Source: Chromatiaceae bacterium (GTDB lineage: Bacteria; Pseudomonadota; Gammaproteobacteria; Chromatiales; Chromatiaceae). Taken from it: 56,551 nt of DNA. The first letter of the stretch is position 1; every line of letters begins with the position of its first letter. A program made the translations under genes and the position numbers. The DNA lies in contig JALSSC010000036.1 in NCBI GenBank assembly GCA_026984455.1, forward strand, positions 1 to 56,551, written 5' to 3'. The notes below the pieces were generated by a model. That model made no database searches, had not been told where the DNA came from, and was given only the letters and a program-made list of their open reading frames with translations. Below, in pieces: positions 8,108 through 16,803 of this stretch.

Positions 8108-9387
8108 GGTTTGGATTCCTCGTATACGAGGCGGCCGGCGAGCAGGGTGTGGGTCACCCGGCCGCGCAGTTCGCGGCCGATGAAGGGGGTGTTGTGGCCG
8201 TGGCTCAGGAGGTCCGTGGGGCGCAGGGTCCAGCGGCGCTCCGGGTCGAAGATGCAGATATCGGCGCTGCGCCCGGGATCGAGGCGGCCGTAGGGCAGAT
8301 CGAGGACACGCGCCGGCCCCAGGGTGAGGCGTTCGATACCCTGGGCGAGGGTGAGCAGGCCCAGGTCCACCAGGGCGAGGGTCAGGGGCAACAGGGTCTC
8401 GAGGGCGGAGATGCCCGGGGCGGTATCGGGGAAGGGAGCGGTCTTGGCGTCGCGGTCGTGGGGTTGGTGGTCGGAACAGATGGCGGCGATGTGCCCCTGG
8501 GCCAGGGCGTTCCTGAGGGCGTCGCGGTCGGCGCCGGTGCGCAGGGGCGGGAGGACGTGGCAGTTGGGATCGAAGCCCTCCAGGGCGTGTTCGTCCAGAT
8601 GCAGTTGGTGGATGGCCACGTCGGCGGTCACCCGCGGATTGTCGTAACGGCCGCGCCCCAGCAGGCGCACCCCCCGGGCGCTGGAGAGGCCGTTGAAGTG
8701 CAGGCGCACGCCGGTCTCTTCGGCCAGGGCGAGGTCACGGGCCAGGGCCAGGGTCTCGGCCGATTCGGGGATCCCGGGCAGCCCCAGGCGGGTGGCCACC
8801 GTGCCGTCGTGGGCGCAGCCTCCGGCGGTGAGTTGCGGGTCCTGGGGTTGGGTCATGCAGAGCAGGCCGAAGGTGGCGGCATATTCGAAGGCCCGGCGCT
8901 GCACGCGGTTGTCGGCGGTGGGCCGGCCGCCGTCGCCCAGGGCGACGCAGCCGGCCTCGGCGAGGGCGCCCATCTCGCTCAGCTGCCGGCCCTCGAGGCC
9001 GCGGGTGAGGGCGCCCACCGGCAGGACGCGCGCCGAACCGGCGGCCTGGGCGCGGCGCTGGACCAGGGTGGCGACGGCCGGGGTGTCCATCACCGGGTCG
9101 GTGTCGGGGGGGCAGCAGAGGGTGGTGACGCCGCCCGCCGCGGCCGCGCGGGTCTCGCTGGCGATGTCGGCGCGGTCGGCCTCGCCCGGTTCCCGCAGGC
9201 GTGCGCGCAGGTCGATGAGGCCCGGGCAGACCACGCGGCCGCGCGCATCGATCCCGCGGTCGGCGTGGAAGCCGTCGGGCGCCTTGCCCACGGCGGCCAC
9301 CCGGCCTTCGGCCAGGTACAGGTCGAGGGGGGCGTCGAGGGCGTTGGCGGGGTCGATCAGGTGTCCGCCGCGGATGGCGATCTTCAT
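8104..9387 (-). CDS. pyrC': Dihydroorotase-like protein PyrC', probably non-catalytic ATCase subunit
   Basis: This 427-residue type I dihydroorotase fold lacks the usual metal-binding DxHxHxREPG motif. Here it reads [13 protein letters not shown], with both His replaced, and the usual second-metal region has QPQDPQL. C-terminal features remain ([22 protein letters not shown]). P. aeruginosa has a similar inactive PyrC' that pyrB-encoded ATCase needs for assembly (established for that system). The 4-nt overlap with pyrB and the lost metal ligands support the same structural role. A true dihydroorotase must then be encoded elsewhere. Confidence 0.88.
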   Translation of the reverse strand: MKIAIRGGHLIDPANALDAPLDLYLAEGRVAAVGKAPDGFHADRGIDARGRVVCPGLIDLRARLREPGEADRADIASETRAAAAGGVTTLCCPPDTDPVMDTPAVATLVQRRAQAAGSARVLPVGALTRGLEGRQLSEMGALAEAGCVALGDGGRPTADNRVQRRAFEYAATFGLLCMTQPQDPQLTAGGCAHDGTVATRLGLPGIPESAETLALARDLALAEETGVRLHFNGLSSARGVRLLGRGRYDNPRVTADVAIHQLHLDEHALEGFDPNCHVLPPLRTGADRDALRNALAQGHIAAICSDHQPHDRDAKTAPFPDTAPGISALETLLPLTLALVDLGLLTLAQGIERLTLGPARVLDLPYGRLDPGRSADICIFDPERRWTLRPTDLLSHGHNTPFIGRELRGRVTHTLLAGRLVYEESKP

Positions 9388-10358
9388 GGGCCCGCCTCGT
9401 CGTATCCCAGGAGCAGGGCGATCACCGCCATGCGCACGGCGATGCCCAGGCGGACCTGCTCCAGGATCACCGATTGGGGGCCGTCGGCCACCTCCGAGGC
9501 CATCTCCACCCCCCGGTTGATGGGGCCGGGATGCATGACCAGGGCTCCCTCTCCGACCGCGGCGAGCCGTTCCGGGGTGAGCCCCCAGCGCTGATAGTAT
9601 TCGCGCTCACTGGGCAGCAGGGCGCCGGCCATGCGTTCCCGCTGCAGGCGCAACATGATCACCACGTCCACCCCGTCGAGGCCGGCCGCGAGGTCGTGAA
9701 AGACGCGCACCCCGAGGGCCGCGGCGGCCTCGGTGGGGATCAGGGTGCGGGGGCCCACCACCCGCACCTCGCGCGCCCCCAGGACGTTGAGGGCATGGAT
9801 CTGGGAACGGGCGACCCGCGAGTGGAGGATGTCGCCCACGATGGCCACCCGCAGGTCCGCGAACCCTCCCCGGTGCCGGCGGATGGTGAACATGTCCAGC
9901 ATGGCCTGGGTGGGATGGGCGTGGCGGCCGTCCCCGGCATTGACGATGCGCACCCCGGGGGCGCTGTGCTGGGCCAGGAAATGGGCCGTGCCGCTGGCCT
10001 GATGACGCACCACGAACAGGTCGCACTGCATGGCCTCGAGGTTGCGCAGGGTGTCCAGGAGGGTCTCGCCCTTGGCGGTGGCGGAGGCGCCGATGTTGAG
10101 GTTGAGGACATCGGCGGAGAGGCGTTTTGCGGCCAGTTCGAAGGTGGTACGGGTGCGGGTGCTGGTCTCGAAGAACAGGTTGGCCACGGTATGCCCCCGG
10201 CACAGGGGGACCTTCTTGATCAGGCGTTCGCCGACCCCGGCGAAGCCCTCGGCGAGGTCCAGGATGCGGGTGAGCAGGGCGCGGTCGAGCCCTTCGATGG
10301 AGAGGAAATGGCGCAGGCGGCCTTCGGGGTCGCGCTGGATGGGACCGAAGGGGGTCAT
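9384..10358 (-). CDS. pyrB: Aspartate carbamoyltransferase catalytic subunit PyrB
   Basis: PyrB condenses carbamoyl phosphate with aspartate, the first committed pyrimidine step. The 324-residue protein has the carbamoyl-phosphate loop ([15 protein letters not shown]), [23 protein letters not shown] and [11 protein letters not shown]. The start is [20 protein letters not shown] at 10358, 4 bases after the pyrR stop. Further upstream codons lie inside pyrR. No pyrI regulatory subunit follows; instead the inactive pyrC' does, as in Pseudomonas-type ATCase. Confidence 0.96.
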   Translation of the reverse strand: MTPFGPIQRDPEGRLRHFLSIEGLDRALLTRILDLAEGFAGVGERLIKKVPLCRGHTVANLFFETSTRTRTTFELAAKRLSADVLNLNIGASATAKGETLLDTLRNLEAMQCDLFVVRHQASGTAHFLAQHSAPGVRIVNAGDGRHAHPTQAMLDMFTIRRHRGGFADLRVAIVGDILHSRVARSQIHALNVLGAREVRVVGPRTLIPTEAAAALGVRVFHDLAAGLDGVDVVIMLRLQRERMAGALLPSEREYYQRWGLTPERLAAVGEGALVMHPGPINRGVEMASEVADGPQSVILEQVRLGIAVRMAVIALLLGYDEAGP

Positions 10359-10362
10359 GAAG

Positions 10363-10887
10363 TCAAGGGTGGGCACGGACGATGTGCAGCGCCAGGGGGG
10401 CAGGGCCCTGCAGGTGGATGCGGTCTGTGGCCGGGAGTTCGGCGCGAATGCCACTCAGATCGGGCTGGATCGGCAGTTCGCGTCCCCCACGCTCCGCCAG
10501 GACGGCCAGGAGTACCCGCCGTGGGCGGCCGAAATCGAAGAGGGCGTTGAGGGCGGCGCGCACGGTGCGTCCGGTCTGGATCACGTCGTCCACCAGGATC
10601 AGGGTGCGGTCGTCGATGGACAGCGGCAGGCGGGACGGGCGCACCTCCGGATCCAGACCGATGCGGCTGAAGTCGTCCCGGTAGAAGCCGATGTCGAGGC
10701 GCCCCAGCGGGCCTTCCAGGGCAAGCATCTCCAGCAGGCGTTCGGCCACCCAGACCCCTCCGCGGTGGATGCCCACCACCAGGGGGCGCTCGATGCCCTC
10801 GGCCTCGAGGCGTCGTTCCAGCTTGCCGGCCATGCCCTGGAGCAGCGAATCGACCCCCGCGGGGTTCATCCATATCTCAGTGCCCAC
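10363..10887 (-). CDS. pyrR: Bifunctional pyr operon regulator/uracil phosphoribosyltransferase PyrR
   Basis: This 174-residue phosphoribosyltransferase-fold protein has [15 protein letters not shown] and the PRPP-binding loop [19 protein letters not shown]. PyrR proteins have uracil phosphoribosyltransferase activity and regulate pyr genes; RNA attenuation is established in Bacillus, while Pseudomonas PyrR acts differently. No attenuator is visible here because the gene overlaps ruvX by 11 bases. ATG 10869 is an alternative start. Confidence 0.93.
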   Translation of the reverse strand: MGTEIWMNPAGVDSLLQGMAGKLERRLEAEGIERPLVVGIHRGGVWVAERLLEMLALEGPLGRLDIGFYRDDFSRIGLDPEVRPSRLPLSIDDRTLILVDDVIQTGRTVRAALNALFDFGRPRRVLLAVLAERGGRELPIQPDLSGIRAELPATDRIHLQGPAPLALHIVRAHP

Positions 10888-11272
10888 GCAGCCAGGTCTC
10901 CAGGATGAGTTGGGCCGCCACCGCGTCCACGCCCTCGCGCGCGCGCGTCCGGCGGCCCATGAGCCGGCGCGCCTCCAGGGTGGTCAGGCGCTCGTCCACC
11001 AGGTGGACCGGCAGGCGGAAACGGCCCTCGAGCCGATGGGCGAAGCGGCGTATCCGTGGGACCAGGTGGGTCTCGCTATCGTCCATGTTGCGGGGCAGGC
11101 CCACCACCAGCGCGTCGGGGGACCACTCGTGGATCAGGGCCTCTATGCCGTTCCAGTCCGGGCGTTGCCCGCGGGCGCGCAGGGTGGTCAGGGGGCTGGC
11201 GGTGGCGGTGAGGGTCTGGCCCACGGCGATGCCGATCTTGCGTGGCCCGAAGTCGAAACCGAGCAGGGTCAT
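10877..11272 (-). CDS. ruvX: Putative pre-16S rRNA nuclease / Holliday-junction resolvase-like YqgF
   Basis: This 131-residue RNase H-fold protein starts MTLLGFDFGPRKIGIAVGQ, where FDFG-x-RKIG carries the catalytic Asp. VVGLPRNMD, VHLVDERLTT and EGVDAVAAQLIL are the other family blocks. YqgF processes 16S rRNA 5' ends in E. coli. ATG 11272 is one base after the algH stop and fits the family start, so the longer frame is rejected. It lies between algH and pyrR, as in Pseudomonas. Confidence 0.94.
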   Translation of the reverse strand: MTLLGFDFGPRKIGIAVGQTLTATASPLTTLRARGQRPDWNGIEALIHEWSPDALVVGLPRNMDDSETHLVPRIRRFAHRLEGRFRLPVHLVDERLTTLEARRLMGRRTRAREGVDAVAAQLILETWLRGH

Positions 11273-11273
11273 G

Positions 11274-11837
11274 TCAGGCGTGACCCGCGACGCCGGCAAT
11301 CAGGTTGAGGTCCACCCCGAGGAGGGATGCGGCGGCCTGCCATCGGGCCTCGGGCGGCAGTTTGAACAGGATGGCCTCGTCGGCCGGACCACTCAGCCAG
11401 GCATTGGAGGTGATCTCGGTCTCCAGCTGACCGGCCCCCCAGCCGGCGTAGCCCAGGGCGACCAGGATACGCGCCGGACCCTCGCCACGGGCGATGGCCT
11501 CGAGCACGTCCCTGGATGTGGTGATGCAGACCTCCGGGGTGATGGCCAGGGTGGCGTCCCAGCGGGACTCCCCGCTGTGGAGCACGAAACCGCGTTCGGG
11601 CTGGACCGGGCCACCCCAGTACAGAGGGATCTCCGCCGCGTGCGGATCCTCGATGGTGATACCGAGTTGATCGAGCATCTCTCCCAGGTGCATGGGTGTG
11701 GGGCGGTTGACGACGATGCCCATGGCCCCCTGTTCCCCGTACTCGCAGATATAGCTCAGGGTCCGGGAGAAGTTGGGGTCCTTGAGGCCCGGCATGGCGA
11801 TCAGGAAGTGGTCGGTCAGGTCGTGCTCTGGGGTCAT
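11274..11837 (-). CDS. algH: YqgE/AlgH family protein
   Basis: The 187-residue protein matches E. coli YqgE in length. Typical blocks are LTDHFLIAMPGLKDPNF, GAMGIVVNRPT, PLYWGGPVQPERGFVLH and GYAGWGAGQLE. The family (DUF179) is conserved beside ruvX; its biochemical role is not settled, although it was first linked to alginate regulation in P. aeruginosa. ATG 11837 gives the family N-terminus and the longer frame is not needed. Bases 11838-11949 hold only a partial palindrome (GTATACC repeats at 11873 and 11900). Confidence 0.93.
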   Translation of the reverse strand: MTPEHDLTDHFLIAMPGLKDPNFSRTLSYICEYGEQGAMGIVVNRPTPMHLGEMLDQLGITIEDPHAAEIPLYWGGPVQPERGFVLHSGESRWDATLAITPEVCITTSRDVLEAIARGEGPARILVALGYAGWGAGQLETEITSNAWLSGPADEAILFKLPPEARWQAAASLLGVDLNLIAGVAGHA

Positions 11838-11949
11838 GGCGAGGTCCGGGTGGGCGACGGGTCCGTGGGGTGAGTATACCGCCACTTGAGGGGCGGGGTG
11901 GTATACCTGGAGGAAGGCTGAGGGGGTCTTCTGTGGGTGGCTGACCCTG

Positions 11950-11980
11950 CCGCCTTTCCCCGGGGGTCAGGGAAAGGCGG
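11950..11980. terminator. Strong stem-loop downstream of the LysM coiled-coil gene
   Basis: CCGCCTTTCCC (11950-11960) and GGGAAAGGCGG (11970-11980) form a perfect 11-bp stem with a 9-nt loop, 10 bases past the stop at 11991 on the minus strand. No U-tract follows, so it may act as a 3'-end stabiliser or Rho-assisted end rather than a classic intrinsic terminator. Confidence 0.5.
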
Positions 11981-11990
11981 TGTGGGGCCG

Positions 11991-13355
11991 TCAGGGGATG
12001 ATCAGGGTGACGCCTGGAATGAGGCGGTTCGGGTTCTGCAGGACATGGCGGTTGGCCTCGTAGAGGGGCTGCCAAGTGCCGCTTTGGCCGAAATACCAGC
12101 GGGCGATAGAGGCGAGGGTATCGTGTCGATGCACCCGGTAGATGCCACTGCCGCCCTCGCTGCGGGCGATCTGGAACTGGAGGTTCGCGAGAGCTGCGCG
12201 CGCCTTGGCGTAGTTCGCATCCGCATCCGCCGCGGCTTTGCGCCGGTGTTTTGCCTTGAAGGCCTGGGTCAGGGCCTCGGAGGCCTGGGTTGCGGCGGCC
12301 TTCAGGTCTTGGAGTTCGAGGTCTCCACCTTCGGCCTTGGGCACCCGGGCGCGGAGTGCGGCCAAATCTGCCTCGATGGCGGCCAGCCTGTGCTGACAGG
12401 TGTCCTTTTCGTGACGGATCCCCGCCGCCTCCGATTCGAGGCCGTCATAGAGGGCCTGACAATGTTCCCATGCCCCGCGTACGCTGGACAACTGGTCGGA
12501 TAGGCGTTTGTTTTCGCCTTCGGCCTCGCTCAGGCCGAGCTTCATGTCGGCTGAAGATTTGCGGCTGTCTTCGAGGGCGGCCGCGATCTGCGCCTTTTCC
12601 TGTTGGCAGGAACGCATTCCCTGGCGGGTGTCGGCCAAGGCCTGTTGCAGCTGAGCATGTTCGCTGCGCAGTCTCTGGATGGCTGCATGTGCCGAATCGA
12701 GTTTCGTGGAGCAGGAGGCCAGGGCCTGTGTCACCCGCTCCCGATCGGCCTGGTTCCGATCGAGCTGCTTCCGGGCCTGGGCCGCCTGGGCCTGAGCCTG
12801 TTGCAGCGCATGCTGGAGTTGGGTGAGGCGTTGCGCGTCCTGCGCCTTGAGATCGGCCAGGGTCTTTTCCAATCGCTCCCGGTCGGCCTGGCTCTGCTCA
12901 AGCTGTCTCCGGGCCTGGGCCGCCTGGGCCTGAGCCTGTTGCAACTCATGCTGGAGTCGGGCGATGCGTTTCGCGTCCTGCGCCTTGAGATCGGCCAGAT
13001 CCTGCGCCTGTTGCCGATGCAGGCTCTGGCAGGCCTGGGTGGCTACCCGGGCACGGGTGAGATCGCCTTGCAGCGTGTTCAGTGCTGTCTTCAGCTGCTC
13101 TTTGCCCGCTTCGCAGCGCTCTGCCTGCTTCACCAAGCCGGAGAGGGTGTCTTCCTGTTCGGCCTGTTTGTCCCGGCAGGTGGCCAGATCCCTTGCCAAC
13201 CGCGCACGTTCCGCCGCCGTGGTCTGACGTGCGTTGGCCAGGGCCTGGATGCAGTTCGTGAGTTCGTTGTTCGCGCCATCGTTGGCGTCGCTTGCAAGGG
13301 CAGCCACCCACAGGCTGGCGAGCAGGGGCAGTGCCATAAATGCTCGGTTTCTCAT
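11991..13355 (-). CDS. Secreted coiled-coil protein with C-terminal LysM domain
   Basis: This 454-residue protein starts MRNRAFMALPLLASLWVAALA, a Sec signal peptide, with AAAGGAG upstream of ATG 13355. A long coiled coil follows, including two copies of a QQAQAQAAQAR-QL unit with ADRER spacers (about residues 120-230). Regularly spaced Cys (CQSLHRQQ, CSTKL, CQQEKAQ, CQALYDGL, CQHRL) suggest disulfides. The C-terminal about 55 residues are a LysM peptidoglycan-binding domain (YRVHRHDTLASIARWYFG to NRLIPGVTLIIP). It would anchor in the periplasm on peptidoglycan. It sits where Pseudomonas has tonB next to algH, so it may serve envelope or pilus functions (inference). No named family recognised. 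Confidence 0.8.
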   Translation of the reverse strand: MRNRAFMALPLLASLWVAALASDANDGANNELTNCIQALANARQTTAAERARLARDLATCRDKQAEQEDTLSGLVKQAERCEAGKEQLKTALNTLQGDLTRARVATQACQSLHRQQAQDLADLKAQDAKRIARLQHELQQAQAQAAQARRQLEQSQADRERLEKTLADLKAQDAQRLTQLQHALQQAQAQAAQARKQLDRNQADRERVTQALASCSTKLDSAHAAIQRLRSEHAQLQQALADTRQGMRSCQQEKAQIAAALEDSRKSSADMKLGLSEAEGENKRLSDQLSSVRGAWEHCQALYDGLESEAAGIRHEKDTCQHRLAAIEADLAALRARVPKAEGGDLELQDLKAAATQASEALTQAFKAKHRRKAAADADANYAKARAALANLQFQIARSEGGSGIYRVHRHDTLASIARWYFGQSGTWQPLYEANRHVLQNPNRLIPGVTLIIP

Positions 13356-13385
13356 CGAGGATCTCCTTTGCTGGTCGATCGAAAT

Positions 13386-13544
13386 TATACCTGTCGTACC
13401 CGGGCTTCTGCTTTTCGAGGCCGTTCCTCGCGTCCCTGCACAAGGCATGGAAGCGAGTCATAGCGCCACGTTGGCGGGCAACCGCCCCCCGTCCAGGGGG
13501 CGAGGGGGCCCGCCGTGGCCGAAAATCCATCTGCGACGGGTATA
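13386..13544. repeat. MITE-like inverted-repeat element, copy B
   Basis: The left end TATACCTGTCGTA (13386) and right end GCGACGGGTATA (ending 13544) are inverted repeats with two differences. Bases 13411-13464 share most positions with copy A (TTTTCGAGG, GTTCCTCG, CAAGGC, GGAAGCGAGTCATAGCG). The right half differs and forms its own long GC-rich hairpin (GCCACG/CGTGGC region). It lies between the LysM gene start and the tonB stop, 10 bases from the latter, so it may also end tonB transcription. Confidence 0.75.
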
Positions 13545-13554
13545 TATTCACATA

Positions 13555-14442
13555 TCATCGCAGACGGTTGTTGCTCAGGAACTGCCAGGTCCGGGTGATA
13601 TCGAGGACGTCCGTCTCCTTGCGGATTGCCGGGGGGAAGGGGGCGAAGGGGGCGGCGAGGCGCACGATACGCACGGCCGCATCGTCGAGCACCTGATGAC
13701 CGGACGAGCGGATGACGTGGATGCGTTCGATACTGCCGTCGGCACGCACGGCCACATGCAACAGCAGGTTGCCATGCAGCTTCCTGCGCCGGGCCTCGTC
13801 GGGGTAGTTGAGGTTGCCGATGCGTTCCACCTTGCGTCGCCAGGCCTCGAGATAGGCCGCATACTTGTATTCACGGGTACTGGCGTTGATGGCCTTGCGT
13901 CTGGGGCGCCTGGCATAGGCATGGGCCTTGCGCTCGATCTCCTGGCTGAGTTCGGCGATCTCCAGATCCACGCTGCGGAGGATATGCGCGGCATCCACCC
14001 TGGGGCGGTGGGGTGTCGGCCGCGCCGGAGCGGCCTTGCCCCGCGCCGCGCGGCTTTCGACGACCTTGGGGGTGATCTTGTGAAGATGGGCGGCCCGCTC
14101 CGGGGGGGAGGCAACGGTCCTGGCAGGGGATGGGCTGGCGGGGCCTTGGGGAATGGGTTGGGCACGCGCCGGCCTCGCCTTGGGGGCGCCCCCGCCTTCG
14201 CGGTTGGCCTGAGCGAGGAGGTCGGGCTTCTCCACTCGCCGTGGGGGTTTGCGCGCGGGGCGGACCAGGGTGATGCGTACCAGGTCCTGGCGTGGGTGGG
14301 GCTTGGGGGGTTCCGGAACGAAGGCCAGGCCCAGGATCACCAGACCGTGGATCGCCAACGCCAGGAGCAGGGTATAGGGCAGCAGCTCCCGGTGCCGGGA
14401 GCGGGGCGGAGGCAGGACGGAGGCAGTCAGGCTCTGATTCAC
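13555..14442 (-). CDS. tonB: TonB-family energy transducer (TonB3-like position)
   Basis: This 295-residue protein has one N-terminal membrane segment (LLPYTLLLALAIHGLVILGL), a Pro/Arg-rich periplasmic spacer (residues about 45-150), and a C-terminal TonB domain (YLEAWRRKVERIGNLNYP, GNLLLHVAVRADGSIERIHV, SSGHQVLDDAAVRIV). TonB carries proton-motive energy from ExbBD to outer-membrane receptors. By synteny it matches P. aeruginosa tonB3, which is needed for twitching motility (known there), and it sits near the Pil-Chp genes here. It starts 4 bases after the apbE stop. No exbBD is nearby. Confidence 0.9.
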   Translation of the reverse strand: MNQSLTASVLPPPRSRHRELLPYTLLLALAIHGLVILGLAFVPEPPKPHPRQDLVRITLVRPARKPPRRVEKPDLLAQANREGGGAPKARPARAQPIPQGPASPSPARTVASPPERAAHLHKITPKVVESRAARGKAAPARPTPHRPRVDAAHILRSVDLEIAELSQEIERKAHAYARRPRRKAINASTREYKYAAYLEAWRRKVERIGNLNYPDEARRRKLHGNLLLHVAVRADGSIERIHVIRSSGHQVLDDAAVRIVRLAAPFAPFPPAIRKETDVLDITRTWQFLSNNRLR

Positions 14443-14446
14443 GTGC

Positions 14447-15592
14447 TCACAGCGGTTCGCTCAACGAGATATCCGGGTTGTGCTCCAGCAGTCGTACCCG
14501 TTTCGCCATGGCCGGGGTCATATGCAGGGTGCCGGCATAGTCCACCGCCAGGACCTCATGGACGCCCATGCGCCGGGCGATCTCCACCCAACGCTTGGGT
14601 CCTGCCACGAACAGGGCGGTGGCGGCGGCATCGGCCGTCGCCCCGTCCGTATGGATCACGGTCACCGAGTGGAATCCCCGTGCCGGATAACCGGTGCGCG
14701 GATCGATGATGTGGTGGTAGGTCTGGCCCCGATAGATGAAGTTGCGCTCGTAGTCCCCCGAGGTGAACACGCTTTCGTCACCTGAGACCTCCACGAAGCC
14801 CAAGGTGCTGCCACCGCTGGGCGCGCGGATGGCGATACGCCAGGGACGGCCCTCCCGGGAGCCGATGGCGCGCAGGTCCCCGCCGGCATTGACGATGGCA
14901 TTGCGCACTCCCATCTCACGCAGGTGGTCGATCGCCCGGTCGATGCCATAGCCCTTGGCGAAGGCCCCGAAGTCGAGCTGTACCGCCGGGTTGCGGGACC
15001 TCATCATGATTCCCTTCACATCGATGTCTGACATGCGCGGATGCGCTCGTACCAGGCGTTCGATCTCTTCCTTCGGCGGTGGAGGCCGGCATTCGGGGTG
15101 GTCCTTGTGGAACCCCCAGAGGGCGATCAGGCGGCCGATGGCGGGGTCGAAGAGGTCGTCACTCTGGCGGGCATAGCGCTGACCGAGCTTCACCAGGGGC
15201 AGTACCGAGGGAGGGGCGGCGAACCAGTCACCGCTGGGCAGGAGGCGGTTGACCCGGCCGAGGGGTCCGGGGCGCCAGGCGTGCCACGCCCGGTCCATCG
15301 CGGTGAAATCCTGTTCGATCGCCGCCACCACCCGTTCCGCGTCCGCCCGGGAGATGCGGATGAGGCTGATGTCCACCAGGGTCCCGAAGGCGAGGAAACG
15401 GGCATTGTATACAGGTTGTTCCTGCTTGCAGGCGACCAGGCCCAGGAGCAGGGTGAGGGCCAGGACGAGCTTCAGGGCGCCTGCGCCTCCCGCGGCAACG
15501 AATGGATGCGGGCGCTTCGCGGGCCTCGTCTGCCCGCTTCTCTGCGGACGGGGGGCCGGGAGTGCGATTTCCACGGTAATGGCCTGGTTCAT
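14447..15592 (-). CDS. apbE: FAD:protein FMN transferase ApbE (lipoprotein)
   Basis: ApbE attaches FMN to Thr in DG-x-S/T-G-A-T-type motifs of periplasmic or membrane flavoproteins such as NqrB/C, RnfD/G and NosR. The 381-residue frame has a lipobox (LLGLVAC) preceded by an unusually long, Arg/Pro-rich N-terminus, so the real start may lie downstream of the gshB-coupled ATG (4-nt overlap). Family motifs are FGTLVDISLI, QLDFGAFAKGYGID, IVNAGGDLRAIG, HHIIDPRTGYPA and ATADAAATALFV (here as TDGATADAAATAL). Its insertion between gshB and tonB is unlike Pseudomonas. Its flavoprotein target is not in the window. Confidence 0.92.
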   Translation of the reverse strand: MNQAITVEIALPAPRPQRSGQTRPAKRPHPFVAAGGAGALKLVLALTLLLGLVACKQEQPVYNARFLAFGTLVDISLIRISRADAERVVAAIEQDFTAMDRAWHAWRPGPLGRVNRLLPSGDWFAAPPSVLPLVKLGQRYARQSDDLFDPAIGRLIALWGFHKDHPECRPPPPKEEIERLVRAHPRMSDIDVKGIMMRSRNPAVQLDFGAFAKGYGIDRAIDHLREMGVRNAIVNAGGDLRAIGSREGRPWRIAIRAPSGGSTLGFVEVSGDESVFTSGDYERNFIYRGQTYHHIIDPRTGYPARGFHSVTVIHTDGATADAAATALFVAGPKRWVEIARRMGVHEVLAVDYAGTLHMTPAMAKRVRLLEHNPDISLSEPL

Positions 15593-16545
15593 GGGGCGAG
15601 CCTGCGTTCGATGCAATCCAACAACCGCCCGGCGATATCCAGCCCGTAGGCGCGGTCGAGTTCACGGATGCAGGTGGGGCTGGTGACGTTCACCTCGGTG
15701 AGGTACCCACCGATCACGTCGATGCCGGCGAATACGATGCCGCGTCGGCGCAGCTCCGGGCCTATGCGTTCGGCGATGGCGAGGTCCCGGTCACTCAACT
15801 CCACCCCGTGGCCACGCCCACCCACCGCCAGGTTGGCGCGGATCTCGCCGGGCGGGGGCATCCGTGCCAGGGCATAGGGGACCGGCTCCCCGTCGATCAA
15901 CAGGATACGCCGGTCACCCCCTTCCAGCACCTCGGGAAGGAAACGCTGGGCGAGGACGAGACGTCTGCCGTGCTGGGTGAGGGTCTCCCAGATCACGGTC
16001 AGGTTGGGGTCGCTGGCGGTGATCCTGAACACCGAGGCCCCGCCCATGGCGTCCAGGGGCTTGAGCACGATATCCCCCTGTTGCGAGAGGAACGCCTTGA
16101 TTCGGGTCAAGTCGCATGTGACCAGGTTGGGCGGGGTCAGTTCCGGCCAGCGCAGGGCAAACAGCTTCTCGTTGGCGTCACGCAGGGCGGCGGGGGGGTT
16201 GAACACCGCCAGGCCCCGACCCTCGGCAGACTCCAGCAGGTGGGTCAGATAGAGGTATTCCAGGTCGAAGGGCGGATCCTTGCGCATCAGCACCAGGTCC
16301 AGGCGGTCGAGGGGCAGGTCCTCTTCCGGACCGGGGAGAAACCAGCGGTCCGCATCGTCGAAGACCTCCAACGTCCGGGTGCGCGCCCAGGTGCGGCCGG
16401 CCTCGAGACGCAGGTCCCGACCTTCCATATAGTGCAGTTCCCAGCCACGGCGGCGGGCCGCCAGCATCATCGCCAGGGTACTGTCCTTGAAGGGCTTGAT
16501 GTGGTCGATGGGGTCCATGAGGATCCCGAGGTGGAGGCTGCTCAT
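15589..16545 (-). CDS. gshB: Glutathione synthetase GshB
   Basis: GshB is the ATP-grasp ligase joining gamma-glutamylcysteine and glycine. The 318-residue length is typical. Motifs are LGILMDPIDHIKPFKDSTLAMM at the N-terminus, DPPFDLEYLYLTHLLE, FNPPAALRDANEKLFAL, DIVLKPLDAMGGASVF and EVNVTSPTCIRELDR. It is the first gene of a minus-strand run continuing into apbE and tonB, and lies next to pilG on the opposite strand as in Pseudomonas. Confidence 0.96.
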   Translation of the reverse strand: MSSLHLGILMDPIDHIKPFKDSTLAMMLAARRRGWELHYMEGRDLRLEAGRTWARTRTLEVFDDADRWFLPGPEEDLPLDRLDLVLMRKDPPFDLEYLYLTHLLESAEGRGLAVFNPPAALRDANEKLFALRWPELTPPNLVTCDLTRIKAFLSQQGDIVLKPLDAMGGASVFRITASDPNLTVIWETLTQHGRRLVLAQRFLPEVLEGGDRRILLIDGEPVPYALARMPPPGEIRANLAVGGRGHGVELSDRDLAIAERIGPELRRRGIVFAGIDVIGGYLTEVNVTSPTCIRELDRAYGLDIAGRLLDCIERRLAP

Positions 16546-16621
16546 GGGTAGAGGATGATACTGGATTCGGGGCGGGGGTTGAAAAATCCGTCAATCCAGG
16601 GCAATCGGCGGTTTCCTGTCC

Positions 16622-16650
16622 TTGTCAGTCTACCTTGGCCTTGCTATGGT
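16622..16650 (+). promoter_or_regulatory. Predicted sigma-70 promoter for the exported-protein/rhodanese/pil run
   Basis: TTGTCA (16622-16627) and TATGGT (16645-16650) are 17 bases apart, and the -10 is extended (TTGCTATGGT). The next gene starts at 16804, leaving a leader of about 145 bases with no clear regulatory fold. Confidence 0.4.
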
Positions 16651-16803
16651 CGAAGCAGTATCCAGGGAGACGGGGGTGGCTGTTTCGGCACCGCAGCCTC
16701 GTCGCCGTCTCCCCTGAAATGCCTTCCCAGATGCCCGGAACCAGAAGAGCGAGAATATCCGGCATCCCCGTTCGTCGGGGTCTCACCGAGGAGGAAATGC
16801 AGT

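Noticed and set aside
11873..11906. GTATACC palindrome as a third copy of the MITE-like family
   Set aside because: Only the GTATACC ends resemble it; the core is missing and the spacing is too short.
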